Positions 10,193 through 19,492 of a stretch of 64,000 nt of DNA are shown here, in pieces. The stretch is from Armatimonadota bacterium (lineage in GTDB: Bacteria; Armatimonadota; Fimbriimonadia; Fimbriimonadales; Fimbriimonadaceae). Location: the NCBI GenBank assembly GCA_025360125.1, contig JANYCU010000045.1:62001-126000 (forward strand), read 5' to 3'. The translations under genes and the position numbers were made by a program. Numbering within the stretch: the stretch's first letter is position 1; the number at the start of each line of letters is the position of its first letter. Below the pieces are notes generated by a model that saw only the letters and a program-made list of their open reading frames with translations, had not been told where the DNA came from and did no database searches.

Positions 10193-10677
10193 ATCGCCCT
10201 CGAATCATTTGGGTCTCGGTGATCTTCATTTGGATTTGCGCTGGCCTACAGCAAGGACTCTCTCACCGCATGAGCATTTTGGGGGCTCAGCCAGATTTCT
10301 TGTTCGTTTTCGCCTGCGTGATGGGCCTGCTGGTCGATGCTAGAACGGCCCTCATTATTGGTGCAATTATTGGGTTTGTCGAGTCTGCTGTTGTTGGGTC
10401 AGACATGTGGCAATTTGTCTTGACTCGGATGCTTGCGGCATGGCTTTGCGCATTTTTGGTTGAGAGCCGATTTCAGAGAAATATTGGCGTTGCGTCAGCC
10501 GCGGCCCTGGTTTGCTCCCTGATTTGTGGGATTGTGTTCATGATTATCGCCCCACAGCCTAACATCGGCGGCACTCTAAAGGCTACAATTATTACGGCTT
10601 TGTACAACGCCGTGCTTGCCCTGTTGGTCTATTTTCCAACCGAACGCGCGGCTGGATTAAATGGTCAGCAGATATGA
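10189..10677 (+). CDS. mreD: MreD-like rod shape-determining membrane protein
   Basis: Multi-TM protein of about 160 aa directly after mreC. Confidence 0.8.
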   Translation: MNRPRIIWVSVIFIWICAGLQQGLSHRMSILGAQPDFLFVFACVMGLLVDARTALIIGAIIGFVESAVVGSDMWQFVLTRMLAAWLCAFLVESRFQRNIGVASAAALVCSLICGIVFMIIAPQPNIGGTLKATIITALYNAVLALLVYFPTERAAGLNGQQI

Positions 10678-11927
10678 GTGGTCACGTAGACGTTCTTGCC
10701 ATGGCTCGCGAACAATTAAGTGTCGCGGCAAATTACCTCGAGCTGGATTCCGGTCTTCACCAAGTCCTTTCTCGGCCCATGCGGCAGTTAATCGTAAACT
10801 TTCCCGTTGTCCTCGATAACGGTGAGGTCATGGTTTTCGAGGGATATCGGGTTCAACATAACTCTTCGCGGGGTCCGACTAAAGGCGGAATTCGCTATCA
10901 CCAAGACGTCGACGTCAACGAAACGACCGCTTTGGCGATGTGGATGACTTGGAAATGCGCCGTCGCCAACATTCCTTTCGGCGGTGCAAAGGGCTCCGTT
11001 AAAGTTGACACCAAGCAGTTTTCCCGTCGAGAAATAGAAAAGCTAACTCGTCGATACGTGACCGAGATCAACATCATTTTGGGCGAGCGGTCCGACATTC
11101 CGGCTCCAGACATTGGCACAAATGCCCAAGTCATGGCGTGGATCATGGACACTTTTTCCATGCAAAAAGGCTACACCGTTCCGGGCGTCGTCACTGGCAA
11201 ACCCGTCGACCTTGGCGGCTCCCTGGGGCGTGTTGAGGCGACTGGGCGTGGGGTTATTGTTGCCGCCGAGGAAGCTTGTAAGACGATTGGTTTGAATTTT
11301 AACGGAGCCCGAGTGGTGGTTCAAGGATTTGGCAACGTTGGTTCAGTTGCGGCGAGCATTGCCGCCCAGCACGGAGCCATTGTCGTTGGAATTTCGGACG
11401 CAGTTGGCGGAATCTATAATCCGAAAGGGCTTCCGGTTGATGAACTTGTTCATCGATATTCAGGCCGAGAGGGTGGAATTCGTGAGTACAAGGACGCGCA
11501 GCCCGTTTCTAACTCAGAGTTGCTCGAACTTGACTGTGATATTTTGATTCCGGCGGCGATTGCGGCCCAAATTACGGGCGACAACGCGGACAAGATCAAG
11601 GCCAAGCTAATTGTCGAAGGGGCGAATGGCCCGAGCACACCGGACGCCGACAAGATTTTGCACGACAAGGGGATTTTGGTCGTGCCAGACATCCTTGCTA
11701 ACGCGGGCGGCGTTATTGTTTCGTATTTCGAGTGGGTTCAGGACCTCCAGAACTTCTTCTGGGAAGAGGACGCAGTCAACGAACGACTAACCAAGATCAT
11801 GCGCCATTCATTTGCCCAGGTTCACGAAGCCATGATGATTCATAAGACGGATATGCGAACGGCGGCTTTGATCATCGGCGTCAAGCGAGTCGCCGACGCG
11901 ACGATTCGACGCGGCATCTTCCCGTAA
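10674..11927 (+). CDS. Glutamate dehydrogenase (Glu/Leu/Phe/Val dehydrogenase family)
   Basis: GGAKG, GFGNVG, KLIVEGANGPSTPDAD motifs. Confidence 0.96.
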   Translation: MSGHVDVLAMAREQLSVAANYLELDSGLHQVLSRPMRQLIVNFPVVLDNGEVMVFEGYRVQHNSSRGPTKGGIRYHQDVDVNETTALAMWMTWKCAVANIPFGGAKGSVKVDTKQFSRREIEKLTRRYVTEINIILGERSDIPAPDIGTNAQVMAWIMDTFSMQKGYTVPGVVTGKPVDLGGSLGRVEATGRGVIVAAEEACKTIGLNFNGARVVVQGFGNVGSVAASIAAQHGAIVVGISDAVGGIYNPKGLPVDELVHRYSGREGGIREYKDAQPVSNSELLELDCDILIPAAIAAQITGDNADKIKAKLIVEGANGPSTPDADKILHDKGILVVPDILANAGGVIVSYFEWVQDLQNFFWEEDAVNERLTKIMRHSFAQVHEAMMIHKTDMRTAALIIGVKRVADATIRRGIFP

Positions 11928-11935
11928 ATTCGTCT

Positions 11936-11984
11936 TGTGGCACTGATACGCAGGGAAGAATGACTGAAGCGTATCAGTGCCACA
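11936..11984. repeat. Perfect 16-bp inverted repeat downstream of glutamate dehydrogenase
   Basis: TGTGGCACTGATACGC / GCGTATCAGTGCCACA, 17-nt loop. Confidence 0.9.
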
Positions 11985-12079
11985 CACCATCCACTCTCGC
12001 ACTTGCACTCTGGCAATCGGAACCAAAGTGGGTTACAATGCGTAGTGTAGATTAGCAATTCTCATTGCGGGATATAAAC

Positions 12080-12625
12080 ATGAACAAAGGATTAGTTATC
12101 TCGGGCGCCCTCGTTGGAATGACGATGGTCGCATCGGCTTTTATTAACAGTGGGTTGGACAAGGGCGAGCGAGTCTCACCGTTCCATCCGAAGCACGTCG
12201 CAGGCGCACTCAAGGGCACAGACACCTGCTTCCCTTGCACGTACCAGAACCGACCACAAGTTCAAGCTTGGGTCACCAACGGCGACCAAAAGTCGATCAT
12301 GGCATTCGCCAAGACGCTCGACACCGCCATGGACAAGTTCAGCAACAAGGAGTTTAAGGGCATGGTCGTCATCCTCGCCACCAAAGAGCAAGGACGAAAG
12401 ATCGAAGAAGCTGCGCCGATGATGAACAAGGAACTGAAGCACGTCTCGATCAGCTACCTGACTTCTGACAACGAAGCCGTCAAGAACTACAAGATCAACA
12501 CTGCCGCCAAGAACACCGTTTTTGTTTACAAGAACTGGGAAGTCAAGGACAAGTTCGTCGACCTCTCGGCTGACGAAAAGGGCATCGCATCGCTTAACGC
12601 GGCGATCGGTTCAGTCGTTAAATAA
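12080..12625 (+). CDS. Exported thioredoxin-like protein of unknown function
   Basis: ATG at 12080 (MNKGLVISG), signal-like N-terminus, CFPC motif; strong terminator after the stop. Confidence 0.65.
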   Translation: MNKGLVISGALVGMTMVASAFINSGLDKGERVSPFHPKHVAGALKGTDTCFPCTYQNRPQVQAWVTNGDQKSIMAFAKTLDTAMDKFSNKEFKGMVVILATKEQGRKIEEAAPMMNKELKHVSISYLTSDNEAVKNYKINTAAKNTVFVYKNWEVKDKFVDLSADEKGIASLNAAIGSVVK

Positions 12626-12681
12626 CTTAATCAAACAAAAAAAACGAAACACCCCGCGCCATCTGGCTCGGGGTGTTTTTT
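12438..12681 (+). repeat. Direct repeat copy 1: 3' end of the 12080 gene plus terminator
   Basis: 244 bp, 13 mismatches by eye to 13841-14084. Confidence 0.95.
12648..12681 (+). terminator. Intrinsic terminator
   Basis: AACACCCCG...CGGGGTGTT followed by T-run. Confidence 0.9.
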
Positions 12682-12785
12682 CGTATGAGGATAAGCCGAG
12701 GAACGAAGTTCCCACACGCTTGTGTGAATGAAGCAAAGCGATGCAAATCTATCCACAGATCCGCGTTTCTGCGTACAATAGACAT

Positions 12786-13436
12786 ATGACTACCACAGAC
12801 TCACTTGGTGTCGGCCTCTACTCGGTAGTAGAAGCGTCGCGCTTGTTAGGAACTCCGCGTCGCACCTTGTCGCGGTGGGTCGAAGGATATGTCACCGAGC
12901 CTCTTAGCGGAACCAAGCACCATGGGCCCATCATCGACCGCGAAGATGACTCACCCCTTACGTTTGGTGACTTGGTCGAACTCATGTACGTTCGAGGATT
13001 TCGAACCGAAGGCGTTGATCTCAGGACGATTCGATCTGTCGCCACAAAGTTTCGCCAAGAGTGGCAAACGCAATACCCATTCGCCACCGAAAGGTTTGCT
13101 GCCAACGGAAAGCAACTGCTCATTAGCGAAGGTGGTGACTGGAAGCACGCTCTGACGGGTCAGCACAATTTCTTCTTCGAAGAGATCGGCAAGCTCCTCG
13201 TGCATAAGGGCGATCTTACTACCGAGTGGAGACCGCTGGGGCGAGACCATCAGGTCGTACTGAATCCCGAGAGAGCATTCGGAAAGCCGATCGATGCATT
13301 GTCCGGTGCCCATACATATGTATTGGCCCAAGCCGCCAGCGAAAAGAATTTTAAAGAGGTGGCGTGGTGGTACGGCACGACCGAAACGGCCGTGGAGGAT
13401 GCGGTCACGTTCGAAATGTCACTTCGGGCCGCTTAG
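12786..13436 (+). CDS. DUF433-type antitoxin with MerR-like HTH (candidate)
   Basis: SRLLGTPRRTLSRWV HTH, LTFGDLVELMYVRGFR, paired with PIN-like gene. Confidence 0.72.
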   Translation: MTTTDSLGVGLYSVVEASRLLGTPRRTLSRWVEGYVTEPLSGTKHHGPIIDREDDSPLTFGDLVELMYVRGFRTEGVDLRTIRSVATKFRQEWQTQYPFATERFAANGKQLLISEGGDWKHALTGQHNFFFEEIGKLLVHKGDLTTEWRPLGRDHQVVLNPERAFGKPIDALSGAHTYVLAQAASEKNFKEVAWWYGTTETAVEDAVTFEMSLRAA

Positions 13437-13439
13437 TCA

Positions 13440-13838
13440 ATGGCCACTTACTTTTTCGATAACGACATCTCGTTCCGAATCGTTAACGCCCTGCGTGAAC
13501 TAATCCCGCCTGGTGACCATGAGCTGTTTGCATTGCGCGACAAGTTTCCCGTCGATACCAAAGATGTGGATTGGATCCCTGAAATTGGCAGACTTGGTTG
13601 GGTGGTGATTAGTTGCGACGCGAATCAGCGACGTCGCGATAACGAGCATATAGCATTGATGACCCACGGAGTGCGAGCATTGTACATTCGACATTCGGGT
13701 GCACCGAAAGATCTGCACATCGACGCGGCACGGATCATAAAGAATTGGCCCAAGATTCGCGATTGGGGTGCAACCGCAAAGCCTGGAACCCTGGTCCGAC
13801 TCGATACGAAAGACCAAATCGTGCCTTTCACGAAATAG
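13440..13838 (+). CDS. PIN-like domain toxin candidate (VapC45-like)
   Basis: FFDNDISFRIVNAL, VVISCDANQRRRDNEH; starts 3 nt after antitoxin stop. Confidence 0.72.
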   Translation: MATYFFDNDISFRIVNALRELIPPGDHELFALRDKFPVDTKDVDWIPEIGRLGWVVISCDANQRRRDNEHIALMTHGVRALYIRHSGAPKDLHIDAARIIKNWPKIRDWGATAKPGTLVRLDTKDQIVPFTK

Positions 13839-13840
13839 GC

Positions 13841-14084
13841 AGCACGTCTCGATCAGCTACCTGACGGTCGACAACGAAGCGGTCAAGAACTATAAGATCA
13901 ACACTGCCGCCAAGAACACCGTGTTCGTCTACAAGAGCTGGGAAGTCAAGGACAAATTCGTCGACCTCTCGGCTGACGAAAAGGGCATCGCATCGCTGAA
14001 TGCGGCGATCGGTTCAGTCGTTAAATAACTTAATCAAACAAAAAAAACGAAACACCCCGCGCCATCTGGCTCGGGGTGTTTTTT
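13841..14084 (+). pseudogene. Truncated second copy of the 3' end and terminator of the 12080 gene
   Basis: About 95% identical to 12438-12681; no N-terminal part; begins 3 nt after toxin stop. Confidence 0.95.
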
Positions 14085-16003
14085 TAGTCTAGGGCCGGGT
14101 CAAGACTTTCTGATTCACGATCTTTCTTCTCTTGCTCATTGCGCATCCGTTCGAGTTCAACTTTCTCTGCACGCAATCGGGCAACTTCGTGCTTTAGCGC
14201 AAAGAAGATGTTGGCTTTGAGCAGTTCTGCATCCTCGTAAGCGGCCATCTCTAACAGTTCGAGAAAACTAGCTGGCGTATAGTCGGCAATTAAGCCCAGA
14301 GTTCGAAACACGAAATCCTCTTTGTCGCTCAGTCGGGCAACCAAATCATCCTTGGTCATTTTCAGCGTTGTCAATTGGAAGACGGTTGGGATTCTCCCGT
14401 GGATTACGTCGAACGAGACTCCAATTGACTCAATTTTCCCGATCATTTGCTCGCCTTCAATGGCAAACTCAGCCTTCAATTTACGGCGTATTGTTTGCTC
14501 GGCCAGATGATGCAAGGTCATATGATCTTCCTTTTCATTCGCCGTGAGAGTCTCATCCAACTTAATTTTTTCGTCTTCTGTCTCCATTGCCCGATTGTAG
14601 TCTGCGGCGGTTATAAAGCCGGACACGAGGGGTTGCCACGTCTTTTGTCGGAAGAAAGAACTAATTTGACTAAACATGACAAAGAGATGCGAATCTTTAG
14701 TAATAACAATGGATGACACTCGTAATACATTTGGACATTGGTGGGTCCGCATGAGCATCCATTGGCCATCTTGGGCCACGTGCCAAAGTCCATCGTAAAT
14801 CCTGTCTCCGAATTTACTGAAAATGCTGACTCCTGCGGTAAAGTGACTTCCAACAACGGCGGAAAATCGACACTTTTGAACTCGAATATTGACGTTGTAT
14901 CGGGTCAAGCCTGCCTCTATCCCAATGAGCTCTTGATCGAGCAGTAATTCACGCCTTCGAATTCCTCTAACGAGGGCGAGGTAGATTGGGTGAGCCAGAC
15001 GCGACGACGGCCTCCATTGTTGGACATCCGAAATTGGTGCTTTCTTGACCCGGAACTGGTGAATGTATTCGTGCTGATACGGATCATAAATAAAGCCGAA
15101 GTTCTCGGCATCGGGAGGCAACGCACCAGTACGTTGGCTCAAATCTTCCTTTTCGTCAAGGCTAAATTCATATGATTTTTGGTCTTGGGTGGTTGCGAAG
15201 AATTCGTTAAAATTGCCCGTAAATTTCCTCAAATTCGCGATCGAATTCTCAATATAAACCCATTGGTTTCTGTATGGCTTGGGCCATGACAGCTTAGCAA
15301 TTTGCGACCGACGCCTTTCAAAGTTCTTTGATTCGTTTACATCCGATTTGACCGTGCGACCTCTTGGAAAAGGAATATTGGCGTAATCACTGCCATAGAT
15401 TTGCTCTGTCAATAGAGCAGCCAAATCACAAGCATCCTCATCCGTCAGTTTTTGGCAACTGTCTACAATATTACGTACAGGTCGCTCTTTTTTCGTTGTC
15501 GGGTCAAGCCGAATCCGATCAAAACCTTCTCGACTTCCAGAAACTTTCAAATTATACAAGTGGGCGAGAACAAGCTTTGCATTGGAGGAAGTAAGAACTG
15601 AATCAATGTCGCCTTTCTTAGTTCTCTCCGTTTTCTTCTTAATGACCTGAACAAGCGCTTGCTTAACTCCACGAACCTCCTCTGAATTGCTAGGGACTAG
15701 GTCTGGATCTGAGACCGTCAGGTTAAGGTTTGGAAAAATAACCTTCTCGTTGTGACACCCAAAGTAGACTCCGAGAGCTTTGAGTGCTATGAACGTGCAC
15801 TGTTTTTCAAAAGCAACCTTCGAAATGTCCCCACCTTTCAATTTTCGAAGCGGACCAGCGTCCAGCAGGCCAAGTGCTATGTTGATCAGCTCGGCGATCT
15901 GATCGAACGTTCGGTTGCCTTTAAATTTGGCCATGGCCCTCTGTAGTTGCCCATACTCGTCGATTGCCTCGACTACACCGCCGTTTTCATCTCGTTTTGC
16001 CAT
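14084..16003 (-). CDS. Orphan 639-aa protein, possible defence-associated
   Basis: Long ORF with Lys/Glu-rich coiled-coil C-terminus; no recognised family; lies between TA and R-M genes. Confidence 0.75.
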   Translation of the reverse strand: MAKRDENGGVVEAIDEYGQLQRAMAKFKGNRTFDQIAELINIALGLLDAGPLRKLKGGDISKVAFEKQCTFIALKALGVYFGCHNEKVIFPNLNLTVSDPDLVPSNSEEVRGVKQALVQVIKKKTERTKKGDIDSVLTSSNAKLVLAHLYNLKVSGSREGFDRIRLDPTTKKERPVRNIVDSCQKLTDEDACDLAALLTEQIYGSDYANIPFPRGRTVKSDVNESKNFERRRSQIAKLSWPKPYRNQWVYIENSIANLRKFTGNFNEFFATTQDQKSYEFSLDEKEDLSQRTGALPPDAENFGFIYDPYQHEYIHQFRVKKAPISDVQQWRPSSRLAHPIYLALVRGIRRRELLLDQELIGIEAGLTRYNVNIRVQKCRFSAVVGSHFTAGVSIFSKFGDRIYDGLWHVAQDGQWMLMRTHQCPNVLRVSSIVITKDSHLFVMFSQISSFFRQKTWQPLVSGFITAADYNRAMETEDEKIKLDETLTANEKEDHMTLHHLAEQTIRRKLKAEFAIEGEQMIGKIESIGVSFDVIHGRIPTVFQLTTLKMTKDDLVARLSDKEDFVFRTLGLIADYTPASFLELLEMAAYEDAELLKANIFFALKHEVARLRAEKVELERMRNEQEKKDRESESLDPALD

Positions 16004-16420
16004 ATTGATTTGATCCTCGTATTACGCAAGCATACTGGTATTTTTGCCTAATTTATGGAAAATTGCCGTGCAATTGCCTCACCTATACGCCGCTTAACTC
16101 AACGATACAGACAATTATTCACACCACGTATATTTCAGAAACTATATGGATTTTCTTTTTGTATTTATAAGAACATGTTTTGTATTTTAGCTTTTCCATT
16201 CTCAGAATATGCTTCATTTTTCTCATATTTTCAGTCACTGATACAGTCGATACGACCAGTGTTTTTTTGATACTTGAACCTAAACAATTAAAAACATTGC
16301 ACTTTCCTTCTTATAACTTTCTTACATCTTCAAATCTTGTATTTTCAAATAACGTGTTGTAATATGGATCAATCCAAGGCATCGGGGCCTTGGGGATAGA
16401 AAACCAAAGAAGGTTCAACC

Positions 16421-16732
16421 ATGAAAATAAACCGACCAGTCCAAATAACGGTGCAAGCATTTTGGCCGTTCTTTATCTCACTTAAACTGACCATTCGAAC
16501 AACGGGCGAGTGGTTTGAGCTTGAAGCATGGCTTCAGCGAGTTCTCGCCGAAACCCTAGGGAACATTTTGGTCACCATTGGCCAAGAATCTCTTGAGCTG
16601 CCTTCAGTCGATGAAAAAGTCATCAAGACATATATCCTCCGCGATTTCGACGCCGTGAAGTCAGTCCTCATCCGCGAGTTCGATGCGATCGCACTTCCTC
16701 TGTACTGCGACGCGCAGGAGGTGGCGGCATAG
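16421..16732 (+). CDS. Small hypothetical protein
   Basis: 103 aa, AGAAGG upstream of ATG. Confidence 0.45.
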   Translation: MKINRPVQITVQAFWPFFISLKLTIRTTGEWFELEAWLQRVLAETLGNILVTIGQESLELPSVDEKVIKTYILRDFDAVKSVLIREFDAIALPLYCDAQEVAA

Positions 16733-16892
16733 AAGCCCCCGAACCTATACTCGCCCTAGTCATCATTGCCCAGCAATAAGAAAGCCACCAATGAAGTTGG
16801 CAAATGGCCCCCTCCACTCGACGCTGAGAGGCAGGAGGTATTTCTTTGTCAGATTAAGGATGTAAGCAGGAAAGAGACCCACTTAGTTTGCA

Positions 16893-17591
16893 CTAACAAA
16901 ATCGTTGGGAAGCTGCAAGCAAGTCCTTGGTGAAACGTTCAAAACTCAAATCTTCTGCGGGACACGAAACTTTGGTTTTCTTCTCATTTGTTGCAAGGGT
17001 CAAACATGTCCCATCATAATGCCGTTCCAATATTAGTCGGCGACAAAGGATTTCGTACCGCTTTGCATACGACGCATCTTTGAACACTGGGTCGGTCCTG
17101 AAATGGGGCTGGCTCGCCTTCACTGGCCGATGTACTTTTTCACAGTCTTCGAGCAAGAAGAAGAAGCCAAGAAATGGCCTTGGAGAATTTCCAAAAAGAC
17201 CTTCGCGGTACGCAGTCCAGATATCCACGGAATTGCCAAGAGCCTCTTCCGTCCGATTGTTGAAGTTGTTTCCGAAGGATGGCCCGACCATTGACTTAAA
17301 TTCGATTGCGCAGACAAGCTGCCCTTTCGACACTACAACCAAGTCCCATTTCTTTTCTGGCCTAAAATATCCTGGTAACTCTAAGGTCGTGCCAGTACGA
17401 ACGTCTAACCGTGGCAGGCCCTGTTTAACCAACATTGAGACAACCAGATTTTCTAGCGCAGCCATTTGAGCACCGCCAGTTACTGAAGAACGAGCTCCGG
17501 TATCCGCTACTCCTTTTGCTGCTTGCTTTGCAGCCTGTGCTTCTCTAGAATTCCAATAACTCTGGACCGCGGCAACAAACATTTTATCCAT
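16893..17591 (-). CDS. PaeR7I/XhoI-family type II restriction endonuclease (predicted CTCGAG)
   Basis: AVQSYWNSRE..Q, VTGGAQMAALE, AIEFKSMVGPSFGNNFNNRTEEALG. Confidence 0.9.
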   Translation of the reverse strand: MDKMFVAAVQSYWNSREAQAAKQAAKGVADTGARSSVTGGAQMAALENLVVSMLVKQGLPRLDVRTGTTLELPGYFRPEKKWDLVVVSKGQLVCAIEFKSMVGPSFGNNFNNRTEEALGNSVDIWTAYREGLFGNSPRPFLGFFFLLEDCEKVHRPVKASQPHFRTDPVFKDASYAKRYEILCRRLILERHYDGTCLTLATNEKKTKVSCPAEDLSFERFTKDLLAASQRFC

Positions 17592-19308
17592 TCTTCAAGG
17601 CATCCATTTCTAAGGATGTTAGCTTATATAGCCGCTGGGTTACCTCATTGGCCAATTTAACATCATGTGTTGAGAATGCCAATTCCAAAAGTTTCATGTC
17701 TCCTGAGGTGACTGACTCTATTGAGGGGACTCGCAATCGCCGTAGGTATTGAGCTTGGAACCTAAGATAACCGCCCCTCATTCGAATTCCGTACGATTCG
17801 ATAAAAAATTGGGCGACGTCCGAAATTAATATTCCACCCAGAACATTGGGTTGCCAAGGTCCAGGCTCAATGAAGTAAAGATTGTGGTGCGGATATGTCT
17901 CACCGGAATCAAGCACAGGTGCTATCCGCCCTTTGAAATCGGGCAAGTATAGCTTTGGCTTTCCTGTGAGTTGATCATTTACCCGGTCAATCGTTCGGTA
18001 CCAACTATTTGGCGCCTTTTTGCCCACGTGTCGACCTTCCAGTCTCAAACGATGCGACTCAAAGTACTGGGCAAGCTTTGGATACTTGGCTAATTCAACA
18101 AGGCCCTTGCCGTTCCATGGATTCACCAGATAGTGACCCGACCAAGTAACCCTGGCTCCTTTCACATCGAAAGCCATTGCAAGTGGTAATAATCGATCGC
18201 TCTCCACAAGGCTTGGGTCCTTCGTAATGAAGATCTTATCAGCGCCCGTCGCTACCCCAATGCCAACTGTAGTACCAGTCCCTTCAAGGCTAGGGAAGTC
18301 CCTTTCAAGGCGTCTCAGCAGAGCAAGTTTGAGTGGGCCCACCAAGGGCCAAGGCTCAGAACCCTTGAACCAAGTTTCCACCTGAGCGGCTTGATCAATG
18401 TCTATTGCAACTTTCGAAGCGTCGACTCCAATTGAAGCAACCTTCGCGGAGCCCTGGATTGCATTTCTGATTACAGTAATGGCTGGGTAGGCACTGACTT
18501 CGGTCTCGAACGCCTCTGCATGATGCATTTGAATGACTGCTTCGACGCTGAAGCGAGAAGTGATAAACTTTCGCAGTTCAGCACCATATTGATTGAACAT
18601 CCACCGGTCCGCGCATATAAACCCGCAAACTCCGTCAGGCTTCAGGTGACTCAAAGCGGCTTCGTAAAAAGCTACATAAATGTCGGCTCTGCCGACCATC
18701 GTCGAATATGAGGATCGATACAGTGAACCTCCGTCCTGCAAATCTTCAAGTCGGATATATGGCGGGTTGCCGACGATGAAGTCAGCCTGCCCCTTATGAT
18801 GGGCAGTTTCGAGAAGATAGTCTCCAGTTCGAACCCAAAAATCAGAAATAATTTCGGCATCGCCAACCATAATCCCATGCCGAGTAAAGAGTTCGATGAG
18901 TCCAATGCGTGCATTTGCCGCACTTTTTTCGTCCAGTTCGTATGCGATGACGTTGTGACCGCATTTTGCAAAATCAATCTTTCGCTTTTTGCACGATTCA
19001 ATTAGCCTCTCTGCGACTCGCAACAAAAAGCTTCCGTCGCCAGCTGATGGCTCGATGAGCAGGAATTCATTTAAGGGCCGATCACTTGTGTAGCCGACAA
19101 GGTCTAAAATGAGGTCAACTACCCATCTTTTCGTGTAGACAACTCCGTTTTTCTCCTTCGAGGTGTCGGGAACAATGGGAGCACCGTCATCATATGTGAG
19201 AACATGTTGCTCTAGTACCTTCAGCGTATCTACTGGTGAAATCACGATATCATATTCGCCGATTCGGTCAGTATACGATGAATGAGCCAGGCTTTTGCGG
19301 TTTGACAC
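17584..19308 (-). CDS. N6-adenine DNA methyltransferase of the PaeR7I-type system
   Basis: IEPSAGDGSFL SAM motif, GNPPYIRL catalytic motif; overlaps REase start by 8 bp. Confidence 0.92.
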   Translation of the reverse strand: MSNRKSLAHSSYTDRIGEYDIVISPVDTLKVLEQHVLTYDDGAPIVPDTSKEKNGVVYTKRWVVDLILDLVGYTSDRPLNEFLLIEPSAGDGSFLLRVAERLIESCKKRKIDFAKCGHNVIAYELDEKSAANARIGLIELFTRHGIMVGDAEIISDFWVRTGDYLLETAHHKGQADFIVGNPPYIRLEDLQDGGSLYRSSYSTMVGRADIYVAFYEAALSHLKPDGVCGFICADRWMFNQYGAELRKFITSRFSVEAVIQMHHAEAFETEVSAYPAITVIRNAIQGSAKVASIGVDASKVAIDIDQAAQVETWFKGSEPWPLVGPLKLALLRRLERDFPSLEGTGTTVGIGVATGADKIFITKDPSLVESDRLLPLAMAFDVKGARVTWSGHYLVNPWNGKGLVELAKYPKLAQYFESHRLRLEGRHVGKKAPNSWYRTIDRVNDQLTGKPKLYLPDFKGRIAPVLDSGETYPHHNLYFIEPGPWQPNVLGGILISDVAQFFIESYGIRMRGGYLRFQAQYLRRLRVPSIESVTSGDMKLLELAFSTHDVKLANEVTQRLYKLTSLEMDALKNG

Positions 19309-19492
19309 GTTGTCGAAATAATACCAGACGAACGTCTGGGTGTCAAATATTCCTTCAATGAAAAGATCGTGAAATCAATTCACGTTTCTAAAAAAACTGA
19401 AATTCTATGTTATACAAAAATCGTTGGCAGTCTTGCTCCAAAATTGGAACAATATTACGTAGACCTACGTCTATATAATTGAACCTAAAATT

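Noticed and set aside
13768-14028. 86-aa ORF as a functional gene
   Set aside because: Reads from the toxin's alternate frame into the truncated tail; no own ribosome site and no N-terminal domain.
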